64,000 bases of DNA, from contig CM024169.1 of assembly GCA_013433145.1 (NCBI GenBank), positions 9,494,817 to 9,558,816 of the forward strand, written 5' to 3'. Below the pieces are notes generated by a model. It ran no database searches, had not been told where the DNA came from, and was given only the letters and a program-made list of their open reading frames with translations. The position numbers were made by a program, and so were the translations under genes. The DNA comes from Ascaris suum (Eukaryota > Nematoda > Chromadorea > Rhabditida > Ascarididae). Below are positions 49,401-59,017 of the stretch, piece by piece; the first letter of the stretch is position 1, and the number at the start of each line of letters is the position of its first letter.

Positions 49401-52400
49401 GTTAAGGAAGCAGAGGACGGATGGTGGTATGAGATGAATTTTGTCTTTATCGCTGTTTGATTAGCATTAAATTATGTAAAGTGGATGGTGATTATCGCTT
49501 AAGAATAGAGAGCCGAAAGAAGATTCTTCGCTGAGAGGCAACTCAAATAAACCGCACTACATAAAAGCACAAAGATGCGTCAGTTGGAGTCTTTGTTGTC
49601 GGCCTTTTGTGTGCCAACCACTACCGCTATTGCGTGTTTCTACTGAAACAGATGTTCATCATTGTTTCTCGTTGATTAACATCAAGTTAGCATCAAGAAC
49701 AACATTCTAGACGAGAAGTCCGATTACATTCAAATCCTGCATGGCAACGGAACTGCGCATTTGCTATTACAAGATCAACTAAGAAACACACAATTTAGTT
49801 CCATATAATGAAAGATTATTTAATTTCAGCATTGGGATACTTCCTTTGCTCGACACCAGCGGTTGCTGATTTTTGCATTTTGACAGCATGTGGCGTCATG
49901 CTCGACTACATCTACCAAATAACGTTTTTCGCAGCGGTAATGGTTTACGGAGGACGTAAAGAGGCCGAAGGAGGTCTCATATCTTGTTGCTATCGAAATA
50001 TTCCATTAAACAACGAAACTGAACTACAAGTTACGGACAGTAAAACTGATGTGAATACAAGTACGTTTATATTGTTAATTAGATTTATTTGTTATTACCA
50101 TTAAAACATCTCAATGTCCTGCTGTAGATTCTTCACTTTCACCGATCACGAGCAGTTGAGAATCTTGCAAGAGAACTGCTCAGAAGAACGGATGATGCTG
50201 CTCAACTAGTGATAATCTGCACTGTCAACATCGAATGTCTAAACCCATTATAGATATCTCCACGAACAGTCTTTTATCGAGTAGTCCTTTATCCATATAA
50301 ATGGTAATATGATGGTTGAAATAATTTGTGAAGTTTTCCAAAAGAGCTCGTGAGGGAGGAGAACACTGTCGAGGAGGTGTAGGAAAGTGACGCAGAACCG
50401 TTGAAGCAAGTTTAATTTACACGCACATAGAATGGGTCAATTTGATTCTTCGTGGCTCCCTTTATTATTTTTTTACATCTACCATACTCCATCTTCTCTT
50501 CCGATGATACTTCCAATATCAAAAAAAACTTTTGCATTTGTTTTAAATTGTTTACTTGCTCTTTGCACACTTGAGGGAGTGAATGATATTTACTTTGTTC
50601 TCGACCTCTAATATTGAAATATATCATAGATCGAATAGAAGAGAATAAAAATGGAAACTTTTAAAGAGAGGGACGCATTCCGATGACAATCAAAGTGCAC
50701 AAAACGTAAGTGGAATCTGCATTTTGTGATTCTCGCTGTGCAAAGAATAGAAAATTAACAATAAGTGGAATGGTTTTTGATATACAACAGTAACACTGAA
50801 AACATCTCAAAGTGAAAAAGTATTCCGCTCATAAGAGCTTATACGAGCTATGATTCAAAACGAGGAAAACGAATGGATTTTATCGTAAGTGCACATATCA
50901 TTTATACAGTCTATGATGCAACATGAGCTACGTATAATTGCAGAGCCGTACATTCACCGATTGTTTGGTGATGTATATGCTCCTTTCATTCTTCGCAGTG
51001 ATGTGATGATAGTTTCGTGGATTGCCTTCGCAGCTTATGCAATATTGGCCATATATGGATGCTCATCTATTATAGTTGATATCAGTCCAAAGAAATACAT
51101 TCGCGATAATTCACCTATTCAGACATTTGTACATCTCGCAGGTTCGATTCCAATATTCTTCCTTTCAACATTCGCTTTTGTTTCATCGTGATAACTGCAG
51201 CAAATGAAACGGTTGCAGTTAAATATTTCGGTAACCTATGACAATTACTGCCTATTATTGTTGATACTTTGGAGCTTTCAAACTGCGATTTTTATTTTTG
51301 CATGTTCCAGATGAAGTTTTCATTCATTCCAAAGATCTTCATCTGTAACATTTCCCTGCAGTAATGTTGTTTCTTTTAAGATAAATATATATGGGCAGAC
51401 AATGTGATGCCAAAATTTTATGTTATGAATCCACCCGATCTGAGAGATGCTGGAGCGCGAGCACGCCTCAATGAACTCATTTACCGACTAGAACACACCA
51501 AGTACAGCATTGGACGTGTCTCCACAAATTTCTGGCTATGGGAATACCAACGCTTCCTCAACGATTTTCCTGATGTGGAGTATGAGAGTGGATTCTACGA
51601 TCAGAAATATTTGAGTGACTTTTTCTCACAGTTTGACTACCAACAATATCGACGTAAGTTGTGTAATCAAGATATTTTAATTCGTTTTTTTTCATTGTGA
51701 ACTCATCTCACTTCTGATTTCTAGAACCGCCTTAGTTGTTTATCGAGCGAATAGCAAATCGCATGTATGCAAGAATGTTTTTGTTATGACTTGAGCAGTG
51801 TGTTTAAAGAGTAATGAGGAGTACGATTTCAATGGACTAAAATGAGGAACTACTTCAAATCACTGAAGTTATTAATCTTACTTTACTGCTATAACAGGAA
51901 GAGGTAGGCTGTCGCCTCACTAACTCTAGTGCAGCTATAGCTAGAGTTCTGATAGAGAAATTCATAAGTTTTATGGGTGAAGTGCATTGCCGAAACAGAG
52001 GAGAAGAAGGGGGGAGGACTGTGAAAAGAGTGAATGAAATACGCTGTGATTAATAAATAAAATACATTTTTCTGCCCATCCGAGAAAAAGATTCCTTGCG
52101 AAGTCAATTCATCGTTCGCTTCGTTTTTGAACTTGCATTCCAAAATATGCTGTGTATAATATTCATATCATTTGTACTGAAAAATGAACAGGAGATTGCA
52201 GAATGCTTTGACAGTTATCCTTACTTCCATTCGACAAGAAATGTTTTCAGCACACGTAAAAATGAAGGCGAATTCGACGAATGGTGAGCCATGTATTGCT
52301 GCGTTCACATTCCAGACGAGTTTTTACGGTCTAGATTCGTGGGACAAACGGCAAGTAAGTAATCCTATCAACACATTCTTTTATAGCAAATGCTTAAATG

Positions 52401-55400
52401 AATCTTGCCACCCTCTTCACCCATTCTCACCTTCGTCCAATACTTCATGTAAACGTCTATTACTGCACTTAGCAATCTGCACATTAATCATTGTTTTTTT
52501 TTTTCGTTTTTGTCCATTTTGGTGAGATAGTAGAGATCACCATTCGAAACGTTACTTCTGGTTCAGCTGTACGGGGGCTACCGGGTATTGCTCAAAATGC
52601 TGTGCAAAATCCTTGGCTTCATCAGTTCCGTTGCTTCAATTTCTTTAAGCGTTTAAGTCAATTGGACGACTTTCTAGAAATCGTAACTGACTTAACCGAT
52701 TCAATTAGCTCGCACCGCAGTTCGGAAGCGATTCAATTTATTCAGTTAACTCTTGCCATAATACGGAAAGAATTTGGCGAATCCATTTAATCGGTTTACA
52801 TTATCCGTTCGTTAGCTGTTACCTTTTCGAAGAAGCAGCAATGAAATCTCTGCGGTTAGCGCTGATCACGAAAATATTTCCTCCGGGGGCAACGGAAGTG
52901 ATATCGAATGTTTTGGAGACCAGCTGAAATTCGGGGTTCCAAATGACAACACTACATAAAAGTGTTTGCTCCCTTCACTCTCCCTTTTCCCGCCCTTCCT
53001 CCTCCTCCTATCGTCCAAAAAAACAAAAAAAGAACTTCGTTTGAGAGCTCCAGAAATCCCCGAAAGTTGTCTGTAGTCTTCGAAATGCGCGCTTCTCCCA
53101 TGCCCGCAGCTCTCCAATGCCAGTGCTGTTTACAAAGCAAGAGAAGAATAGGCGCTTTCCTTGATATGATGACGGGTTGGAAGTACAAGGATAGGGCGCA
53201 GTCGACGACAACGGGTGTGAGGAACCGGGCGGTTTGGGTTCGACCACAGCAAGGGTCGAGCGTTTCAGGTTTGTGTCATGGTCATGTGGAATTATTAGTC
53301 GCTACAAGCGGTACGAAAGTGCATTCAAAAGGGGGATGGGGGTTGAAATGGTGTTATGAAACTAGTGTCAGTGTGGTCGTTCCTGTCGCAAAAGCGAAGA
53401 AAACGTCGACGATGAATTGGTCGGACTTCCGATGCCAAGCAGGCACCGCTAAATCAAGATATTCGTCTCCACCGATGAATCGCCGAGTTTCCGGTGATGT
53501 CCAAGTGCCGCAAAAAGAAGATATTCGTTTCCGATGGTGATTGCTTGTGAACATACCTATGACGTTTCGAGGGCTATATAAACAGCCCACGAAACTGCTA
53601 GGGCTTCATCGCTTTACTGTGCGTTCATTGCTTTGTGGTCATTCTTTCATGCATTCTTTACATGTTCTCTCGCGTAGTTTGAGCGCTTTATCGATCTCCT
53701 CGTTTCTATTGGTGTTCAGTTTCGTCGCTACCACTCCTTCCCTTTACATGGAGGCTGAACCCACCTCGAACCCAGGACCTTGAACGAACCGAAGTCTTCC
53801 AGTCTACGGAAGTCCCTCGCAACCAGCGAACGAGAATCGAAATTCAGTCTGCACCTTCACTTCTGCTTCGAATCTTCACTTACCAATTGAAGCTAAAGAT
53901 GAGCGGCGGAATTCGTCAGGCAGCGGGACCCACACACGCTCGTCTACAGCGCATCTTAGCCAACCTGCCAGTCCTCCAGCAACCTGCACTGGAGCCCCTC
54001 AACGAGAAGTTCAGCACCAGCTCCAGAACCCACTGGCCGCCCACCATACGCACTGCAACAGGTCCAAGAAGCCATCACACTCTTGTCCAAGGGCGAAGAT
54101 CAATGGCTCGAGCTTTTACAGAGGGCCGATATCAACCGTGAGCATGAACTCTTTCGCAAGTCTCAAACTGACGAATTTCTGTATACCCTAGAGCTGGCCC
54201 GAGAAAAAGCAGTTACAGTTCGGCGAACATCCAGCAAATTGAACAAACGCTTCGAGAGCTCTCATCATTACCCCCTCTTAAAAATCAGTCTGCTACGAAC
54301 GTGGCGGCTAGTACAGTTCATCTTCCAAAAATGGACCTTAAAACTTTCGACGGTCGGCTGCAAGACTGGTCCGCATTTTGGGACTGGTATAAATCGGCTG
54401 CCCATCCCAGAGCTCCAAAAGCTCATGACTTCAAAGGCTGCAAGGGAGTGCAGCAACTTTCATAGGTGCTTATGCACTACGCACGCATGCTTGCACTACT
54501 GTTGTGGATGCCCTCAAGAAACGTTATGAACGTCCGGAAGCTATTGCGAACGCTTTGCATGATGAACTTGACGATCTACCCCGGTCACGTGAAGGATAGC
54601 TGGCTGAGCTAACCGAAATATTGACCGCATATTGGAATTGTTGGCCCATCAGGGCGAACCGACGAATACGCGCCCCATTCAACGTATCATTGAACATAAA
54701 CTTCCTAAAAGGGTCCTCGAGAAACTTGAACAGGCGAAAGCGGTTACAAGAGAATGGACAGTCGATCTGATGAGAGAGAATCTTGCCGCAATGGTGATTG
54801 AAGATGAAAACATCGCCAGAGCGCTACCCCACGATCCGATATCGGAACGTACAAAGCGAACGAAAGAAGATGTGAACCTCAATCTTGGTACATCAGCGCT
54901 CATGAACCTCAATGTCGGGGAAAAACGACATTCCCCACCCGAGAGACGAAAACCTAACGGTGAACGTACCTGCCCGTTCTGCAATCGCTGCGGCCACAAA
55001 CCGCATGATTGTCGTACTCTATCCACTCCGAAATCCCGTATCGCTGCCGTTGTGAAGGAAAATTGTGTTTCCTGTGTCTCCGACATGGCCATCAAGCCAG
55101 TGCTTGTAAGGGTCGATCTTGTTTCAAATGTAGCCGGAAACATCATCCAGCTCTCTGCAGTTACAAAGCTATTCGTTCTCAACCGGATCCCAAAGAGGCT
55201 GTCATCATTAAGTCGCATGCAGTGGCAGACCTTGCACCGCCGAGTGAACCTAAAGTTCAGACATCGGCAAAGACAGCAACGTTCGCTAGTTTTCAACAGG
55301 TCGCACGTCCTGAGCAAGCGCTACTTTGGTGTCTTGAAGTGAAGGTGTTCAATCCCCTGCTCAGCCCCCGTGTAAAGGTAAGAAGTGGTAGCGACGAAAC

Positions 55401-58400
55401 TGAACACCAATAGAAACGAGGAGATCGATAAAGCGCTCAAACTACGCGAGAGAACATGTAAAGAATGCATGAAAGAATGACCACAAAGCAATGAACGCAC
55501 AGTAAAGCGATGAAGCCCTAGCAGTTTCGTGGGCTGTTTTATATAGCCCTCGAAACGTCATAGTATGTTCACAAACAATCACCATCGGAAATGAATATCT
55601 TCTTTTTGCGGCACTTGGACATCACCGGAAACTCGGCGATTCATCGGTGGAGACGAATATCTTGATTTAGCGGTGCCTGCTTGGCATCGGAAGTCCGACC
55701 AATTCATCGTCGACGTTTTCTTCGCTTTCGCGACATCATTGCTTTGTGGTCATTCTTTCATGCATTCTTGACGTGTTCTCTCGCGTAGTTTGAGCGCTTC
55801 ATCGGTCTCATCATTTCTATTGGTGTTCAATTTCGTCGCTACCACTCCTTCCCTTTACAGTTCTCTTCCTTAGTGCATAAATGTTAGGTCCTTGGCTGAA
55901 CTGAGAAAGGTTTTAGCTTTGTTGTTTCAATGGAAGACTTAAGATCCGACGTTTAGCGGTTGTGTTTCGTTTCTTTGTGTCTTCTTCATTTCAAACAAGT
56001 CGGTTTTTCCATCAGCATCATATTGTAATATTCGTCTTTCAGTTGAGATGTTTTGTCACTGGAAAAATTAGTTGAGTAGTTGTTGAAACAGGAATAATGG
56101 ACATATTCGCATTGTAATGTGGATTCGCTCTTCGAGATATTCATTCTTAGGCAGAGTTATTCCACTGGAGGAAAATAATCTCGGAATATGAAGATTTCGA
56201 TATGTTTCTCGCTGATATCTTCTCTCCATTCCTTATCGATCAACGAAAAAGCATCGCTCCATCATCGATGCAGTCGATCGGTTCTGCAATTGCAGTCATG
56301 GCCATCATTTCGATCTTCTTTTTACCTGATAAGGTCACCCTTGTTCTCCCTCTTTTTTTAAAATTCTACGCCAGTTTATAAAAACATTCTACCTTTTAAA
56401 AGCCATTAGTGATGTGTACAATTAATTGCTGTTGCTAATAACTATTTAATTAACCATATAACTTCGCCTCTAGTAAACCAGATTTCGATACGCTGAGAAT
56501 TAAACCATCTAACATTGTGATGTCATTTCTCATTAGATGATTCATTACTATAGTTAGCCACTGCTTTGTTCGTGGGCAGACTTTCTCTTTTTTTGGCACT
56601 TACGTTGAAAGATACTAAATTTAAGCAGCGCAGTTTTGAATTTTTCATCTGTTTGAATAATTTTTTTATTAACTTTGCTAAGTTTGTAGGCACAAAGATC
56701 AAAGCTATTATATATAACAGAGTTTTCAAAAGCTGGCTAACAATAGCCGACGCTTTCATTCTGAGAATTTTTTAATGGCATCAGTAAGTCTTCAAAATTA
56801 AGAGTGATTTCACTTGATGATGTGGATGGACCAGAAGTATGTAATAGTACATTCAGTGATGGATTGCCAATAAGTGATGGGGAAATGGACATGGAAACAA
56901 TATCTCCCTTCACTAACTTGTTAATGAATATTTTGAGGTCGTGGAAGTTTTCAGCAGTCGGTTTTCTTTATGACGTGGAGTTTGCTATCGATTTCGATGG
57001 GTGTTTGCGGTGGACTTTCCATTTGGGGCAGTGATCTGGATTCGGTCTCGATGGGCTGCATTGTCATGGCTATCGGTTTAGCAGTTGACTTCTCTGTTCA
57101 TATTTGTTATCGGTATCACAGATCAGAGGAGCTAACTGCTCACGAAAAGGTTTGACGCATTGCTTCTGATCTTCTTTTTGAGACATGTAAGCAAGTGATC
57201 TCCTCTGTAGAAGAAAATGCGTCGTTAGGTGGTACCATTGTTTTTGGGCTTTGTTAAATCGGTCGGTCTGTTTGATGAAGCCGCAGGAACGCATTTTCTG
57301 TCACGCTGGAAGCATATTACCGAGAACCTTGTGATGCTTGCAGGTGATATCAAGAAAAACTTTTAGGTTTGATGTGATCCCTTCCATACTCCAGTGGACT
57401 TTCTTACTCATTCAAAATCAGATGGCTGACTTTAGCTGGAGAATAATGTTAGGGCCGCCACATATAATCGCCTGAATCTTGTTAGGAGCTTGGAAGCTGG
57501 AGATGTAGAGAGGTATTACTTTGAATGGTTCTTATAATCAAGATTTCGCCATACTTTAGAATAGAGAAGTGGCTGTGAAGTACTTGCGAGAAAAAGCTAT
57601 GTCTAAACTAGAGCAGACGCAAATTCCCGTAATATATTTTCTCTTGCACGAAACTGCAGGAACTTTTTGAGTGCTACCTTTGATTTTCACTTAGCACCGA
57701 CTTGAAGCATTTGCTTTCATCAGTTTTCTAAGTTTAGCCTGCAAACGTATATATGTAAAAATCTTGAAGTTCAAAAATCATCACATTTATCGCCGAAAAC
57801 CGGCCAAAACATGTCAGGAATAGGCAATGGGAAGAAAATATTCCCGAAACTTACTCGATTTATGCTTGATTGTCCACCCAGTAATGTGACATATCCCGAA
57901 AGTCACTAGAGTCCAGAATCTCGATAAATTGATTTGTAAACAACGCAATAGTAGAAACGGATTCTAATAACTGAGCTTGGTGCACGAAAAGAGCAAGCAC
58001 ATCTGAGATCCCTTTAATGATTTTAATGATGACAGATCATCAGCCAATTAAAGAAATCCTTGCATTAACAATATCACCTATGTACGTACATTTTTGCTCG
58101 CACTGGCTATGAGCAAATCGATCATCGTTTCAATAGTGAAACGGCTCGATTCAAACCTGCGGTTGTCACATCCGGCTGAATGGCCATTGTTCAGTGCCAG
58201 CTTTTATTTCGGCAAGGATTCAGAGGCACCATCCATTTTTTAGGTAAATAGAGTACTGACTCATATATTTATGAAAGTGGAGTTATCACGTGTTCTGATC
58301 AGCAGACAGTAATCGTTCAATTCAGGTGCGAGATACGCTCTCGGTGGTTGGCTGGCCGATTGTGCAGGCTGGTGGATCGACTCTTATCGGAATGGCAACG

Positions 58401-58954
58401 TTACCGTTTATTCCTGCTTATCTAGTGCGCGTTTTTTTCCAGAACGGTCGTGTTAGTGAACGTAATTGGCTTAAGTCATGCACTTATCTGGCTACCACAA
58501 TTAATTTCTGCATTAGACCCTTGTGAAAGGATTCCTCTCAGATCTAGGCATCCACGTTCCGAGTGATCGATGCGTCCTTCAACAAGACATCGTTGTTGCG
58601 GGTGGTGAAGCACATAAGGAGTACCTGATGTCAAGTTTAGGAGTATTCTGTAATGTATTTATATTATATGAAAACATCAGCTGATGATGTTGATAACGGA
58701 GGCTCGACCTATTTGATTAACGATGCGTATGTCCCGCATGGGCAAAGGTGCATCAGGTTTTTTAGCCAATAGGTAACTTATGCAATTGTGTCAACACTTT
58801 TCCTCATAATAGACTAATGACTGCACTCTTTTTTGAACATACCGATGTTATCGATGAGGACTGTTTCGATCACGACCCCTGTTCAGTGTGCTCACTGACG
58901 AGTTCGTTTCAAGAATCACATCACCTGTTCACTTGTGTTCCCACCACCATGTGA
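43240..58954 (+). CDS. Patched-related (PTR) sterol-sensing-domain membrane protein, 17 exons
   Basis: Member of the nematode Patched-related/Dispatched-like RND family, which works at the plasma membrane and is involved in cuticle, moulting and lipid or sterol-like transport (family knowledge). Exons: 43240-43466, 44935-45017, 45362-45543, 46227-46364, 47172-47362, 47615-47782, 48157-48293, 48602-48742, 49830-50060, 50944-51141, 51399-51653, 52215-52354, 56151-56333, 56955-57149, 58326-58634, 58681-58747, 58813-58954. All phases agree; about 994 residues after allowing for two +1 shifts in exon 15, typical for the family. Layout: TM1 in exon 1, first loop in exons 1-5, sterol-sensing TM2-6 in exons 6-9, TM7 in exon 10, second loop in exons 10-12, TM8-12 in exons 13-15. 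The family motifs GVDDAF and GLAVDFS are intact. Introns run from 46 bp to 3.8 kb (intron 12, which carries an LTR element). I cannot assign a specific ptr number. Confidence 0.94.
44935..45017 (+). CDS. ptr exon 2: first extracellular loop
   Basis: Acceptor GTTTTCAG. Encodes RSLAFNAMPLGELL and a Lys-rich stretch to RQVA. Phase 2 in, phase 1 out, donor GCAG|GTTCGT. Confidence 0.85.
45362..45543 (+). CDS. ptr exon 3: first extracellular loop
   Basis: Acceptor TTTTTTTTCAG ends 45361. Encodes PIHSDIIRFYVVHKNYENLL and EILRVTAQYEGRMYHFE, ending FCKKEPNEQ. Donor CAA|GTAAGA, phase 0. Confidence 0.93.
46227..46364 (+). CDS. ptr exon 4: first extracellular loop
   Basis: Acceptor CCTTTCAG. Encodes NCSNTLNVWLKHADILFRDG and LQLSYPVMYLFNRP. 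The Asn-Cys start and the TYPxM-like SYPVM are family features. Donor AAC|GTAAGC, phase 0. Confidence 0.93.
46651..46675 (-). repeat. Poly-C tract
   Basis: CCCCC-A-CCC-A followed by fifteen C in ptr intron 4, preceded by a CT-rich stretch. It is a potential G-quadruplex on the minus strand. Confidence 0.9.
47172..47362 (+). CDS. ptr exon 5: end of first loop
   Basis: Acceptor TGCTTTCAG. Encodes VVYGVNVTGE, GARVLTLHWFVEFPSTAE, then AYREAMTEFWKV and LDFIPHK. Donor CACAA|GTAAGT, phase 2. An NxT glycosylation site (NVT) is present. Confidence 0.93.
47463..47495. repeat. Inverted repeat with 13-bp arms
   Basis: GTCATTTCTCATA, a 7-base loop, then the exact complement TATGAGAAATGAC. It lies in ptr intron 5, upstream of the exon 6 acceptor, and may form an RNA hairpin. 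Confidence 0.85.
47615..47782 (+). CDS. ptr exon 6: entry to sterol-sensing domain, TM2
   Basis: Acceptor GTAGCCAG. Encodes ESDGAIGILSERAMDDEM and the membrane segment PFAIPVSIQLMLFVVLSN. Phase 2-2; donor AA|GTTGGC is weak, but the split Lys codon and the join to SKPMEAYLAV are right. Confidence 0.88.
48157..48293 (+). CDS. ptr exon 7: TM3 and start of TM4
   Basis: Acceptor TATGTAG. Encodes SKPMEAYLAVISVILSLV, CTFGILFRLGMAF and the start of TM4 (MPFLILAVG). The KxWxA/xPxxA-type start of TM3 and LAVG are family features. Donor GTCG|GTCAGC, phase 1. Confidence 0.92.
48602..48742 (+). CDS. ptr exon 8: TM4 GxxxD motif of sterol-sensing domain
   Basis: Acceptor GTTTTCGAG ends 48601. Encodes GVDDAFLMLGAWRASDRR, the strongest single family signature, followed by MSDAGVSITVTSITNFGCF (TM5). 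The acidic residues correspond to the proton-relay position of RND transporters (family knowledge). Donor TTCG|GTGCTC, phase 1. Confidence 0.96.
49830..50060 (+). CDS. ptr exon 9: TM5-TM6 and cytosolic link
   Basis: Acceptor AATTTCAG. Encodes ALGYFLCSTPAVADFCILTA, DYIYQITFFAAVMVYGG and a hydrophilic link (GRKEAEGGLISCC). Donor ACAA|GTACGT, phase 1. Confidence 0.94.
50944..51141 (+). CDS. ptr exon 10: TM7
   Basis: Acceptor TAATTGCAG ends 50943. Encodes PYIHRLFGDVYAPFILRS, then TM7 (VSWIAFAAYAILAIYG) and IIVDISPKKYIRDNSPIQ. Donor GCAG|GTTCGA, phase 1. The frame is open upstream, but only this acceptor keeps phase. Confidence 0.9.
51399..51653 (+). CDS. ptr exon 11: second extracellular loop
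   Basis: Acceptor ATGGGCAG. Encodes DNVMPKFYVMNPPDLRD, HTKYSIGRVSTNFWLWEYQR and FLNDFPDVEYESGF. NFWLW and the preceding Ser-rich turn are typical of the PTR second loop. Donor CGAC|GTAAGT, phase 1. Confidence 0.93.
52215..52354 (+). CDS. ptr exon 12: second extracellular loop
   Basis: Encodes ILTSIRQEMFSAHVKMKANS and AAFTFQTSFYGLDSWDKR, the family's loop segment before TM8. The acceptor is taken as CTTTGACAG (ends 52214) because it is the only nearby AG giving the required phase 1. An overlapping frame starting at 52202 is open but does not match the family. Donor CAA|GTAAGT, phase 0. Confidence 0.85.
53384..53748 (+). repeat. 5' LTR (direct)
   Basis: 365 bp, TGTCGCAAAAGCG to CCCTTTACA. Boundaries are set by the inverted copy at 55371-55735, which ends at exactly the same bases. 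Contains the TATA-like TATATAA at 53575-53581. Confidence 0.9.
53575..53581 (+). promoter_or_regulatory. TATA-like box of the LTR
   Basis: TATATAA within GGGCTATATAAACAGCCC, conserved in the inverted copy (with one extra A). It is the probable U3 promoter element of the retrotransposon. Confidence 0.6.
53749..53765 (+). other. Candidate tRNA primer-binding site
   Basis: TGGAGGCTGAACCCACC directly follows the 5' LTR. TGG is the complement of a tRNA CCA end. I could not assign the tRNA. Confidence 0.45.
53899..55370 (+). pseudogene. Frameshifted gag-like region of the LTR element
   Basis: Begins with an ATG at 53899 and runs through at least three frames. Open pieces are 53899-54141, 54083-54529, 54632-55342 and 55009-55413. 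A C-x2-C-x4-H-x4-C zinc knuckle is at about 54971-55012 in one frame; a second of the same spacing and a third C-x2-C-x4-H-x3-C lie at about 55066-55155 in another. Three such knuckles at the gag end are characteristic of BEL/Pao. The region stops abruptly at the inverted LTR, with no pol. Non-functional. Confidence 0.75.
55371..55735 (-). repeat. Complete LTR in inverted orientation
   Basis: Reverse complement of the 5' LTR over its whole 365 bp (TGTAAAGG to GCGACA). Only a few substitutions and compensating single-base indels. Bases either side (CCCCCG and TCATT) show no target-site duplication, so it does not look like an ordinary solo-LTR insertion. Confidence 0.9.
55736..55859 (+). repeat. 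Partial 3' LTR (direct), last 124 bp
   Basis: Matches 53625-53748 with 7 differences and ends at the same CCCTTTACA. It abuts the inverted LTR without spacer. Confidence 0.88.
56151..56333 (+). CDS. ptr exon 13: end of second loop and TM8
   Basis: Acceptor CATTCTTAG ends 56150. Encodes AELFHWRKIISEYEDFDMF, ADIFSPFLIDQRKSI and TM8 (MQSIGSAIAVMAIISIFF). FDxF, the DQ pair and the polar entry into TM8 are family features. Donor AAG|GTCACC, phase 0. Phase joins exactly with exon 12 across the retrotransposon intron. Confidence 0.93.
56955..57149 (+). CDS. ptr exon 14: TM9-TM10 with GxxxD motif
   Basis: Acceptor AGTTTTCAG. Encodes FMTWSLLSISMGVCGGLS, IWGSDLDSVSMGCIVMAIG and LAVDFSVHICYRYHRS. WGxxLDxxSM and GxxVDFxxH are strong PTR/Patched signatures. 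Donor AAG|GTTTGA, phase 0. Confidence 0.95.
58326..58634 (+). CDS. ptr exon 15: TM11-TM12 and C-terminal tail, with two apparent +1 frameshifts
   Basis: Acceptor AATTCAG ends 58325. Starts VRDTLSVVGWPIVQAGGSTL and IPAYLVRV in phase. After a run of seven T (58432-58438) the family sequence (TVVLVNVIGLSHALIWLP) continues in the next frame, and after AAA at 58526-58528 a coding-like tail (GFLSDLGIHVPSDRC) continues in the third. Unshifted, the frame ends at TGA 58524-58526. One fewer T and one fewer A restore phase with exon 16. Donor TCAA|GTTTAG. Confidence 0.8.
58432..58528 (+). other. Sites of two +1 frameshifts in ptr exon 15
   Basis: First at the T7 run 58432-58438, second at the AAA run 58526-58528. 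Both are one extra base at a homopolymer, which suits sequencing or assembly error better than decay, because coding constraint appears to continue on both sides. Confidence 0.6.
58681..58747 (+). CDS. ptr exon 16: cytosolic tail
   Basis: Follows a 46-bp intron (58635-58680, GTTTAG to CATCAG). Encodes DDVDNGGSTYLINDAYVPHG in phase 1. Donor CAAAG|GTGCAT, phase 2. Polar tail, no known motif. Confidence 0.7.
58813..58954 (+). CDS. ptr exon 17: C-terminus
   Basis: Follows a 65-bp intron ending ATAATAG. Phase 2. Encodes LMTALFFEHTDVIDEDCFDH and a Cys/His-containing tail ending in TTM then TGA at 58952-58954. A polyadenylation signal follows 57 bp later. Confidence 0.7.
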
Positions 58955-59011
58955 GGAATGTCAATGTACATTTCACTGTTTATGTATATTAATGTTTAAA
59001 GAATCGTGCAT

Positions 59012-59017
59012 AATAAA
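59012..59017 (+). terminator. Candidate polyadenylation signal of the ptr gene
   Basis: AATAAA 57 bp after the stop codon, in GCATAATAAAAAATTG; another AATAAA occurs near 59037. Confidence 0.7.

Larger units (their letters stand above)
53384..55859 (+). mobile_element. Decayed BEL/Pao-like LTR retrotransposon with an inverted LTR
   Basis: Order: complete 365-bp LTR (53384-53748), candidate primer-binding site, broken gag-like region, complete 365-bp LTR in inverted orientation (55371-55735), then the last 124 bp of a direct LTR (55736-55859). LTRs start TG and end CA. The gag-like frame carries three zinc-knuckle-type motifs, usual for BEL/Pao. No protease, reverse transcriptase or integrase remains. 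Flanking five-mers are GTTCC (left) and GTTCT (right), a possible imperfect target-site duplication. Over the shared 124 bp, the left and inverted LTRs differ at 2 positions, the left and right-terminal ones at 7. The element cannot move by itself. Confidence 0.85.
52355..56150 (+). other. ptr intron 12 (3.8 kb) carrying an LTR retrotransposon
   Basis: Donor GTAAGT at 52355, acceptor CATTCTTAG ending 56150. The inserted element occupies 53384-55859 on the same strand as the gene. The rest is unremarkable intron sequence with chance open frames (52491-52790 +, 52962-53540 +). Confidence 0.88.

Noticed and set aside
52202..52287. Alternative frame for ptr exon 12 (FDSYPYFHSTRNVFSTRK, ending in TGA)
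   Set aside because: It ends in a stop before the donor. The other frame matches the family (AFTFQTSFYGL) and joins exon 13 in phase.
53200..53383. Extension of the LTR element to the left of 53384
   Set aside because: The inverted LTR copy ends exactly at the equivalent of 53384, and no similarity to it continues further left.
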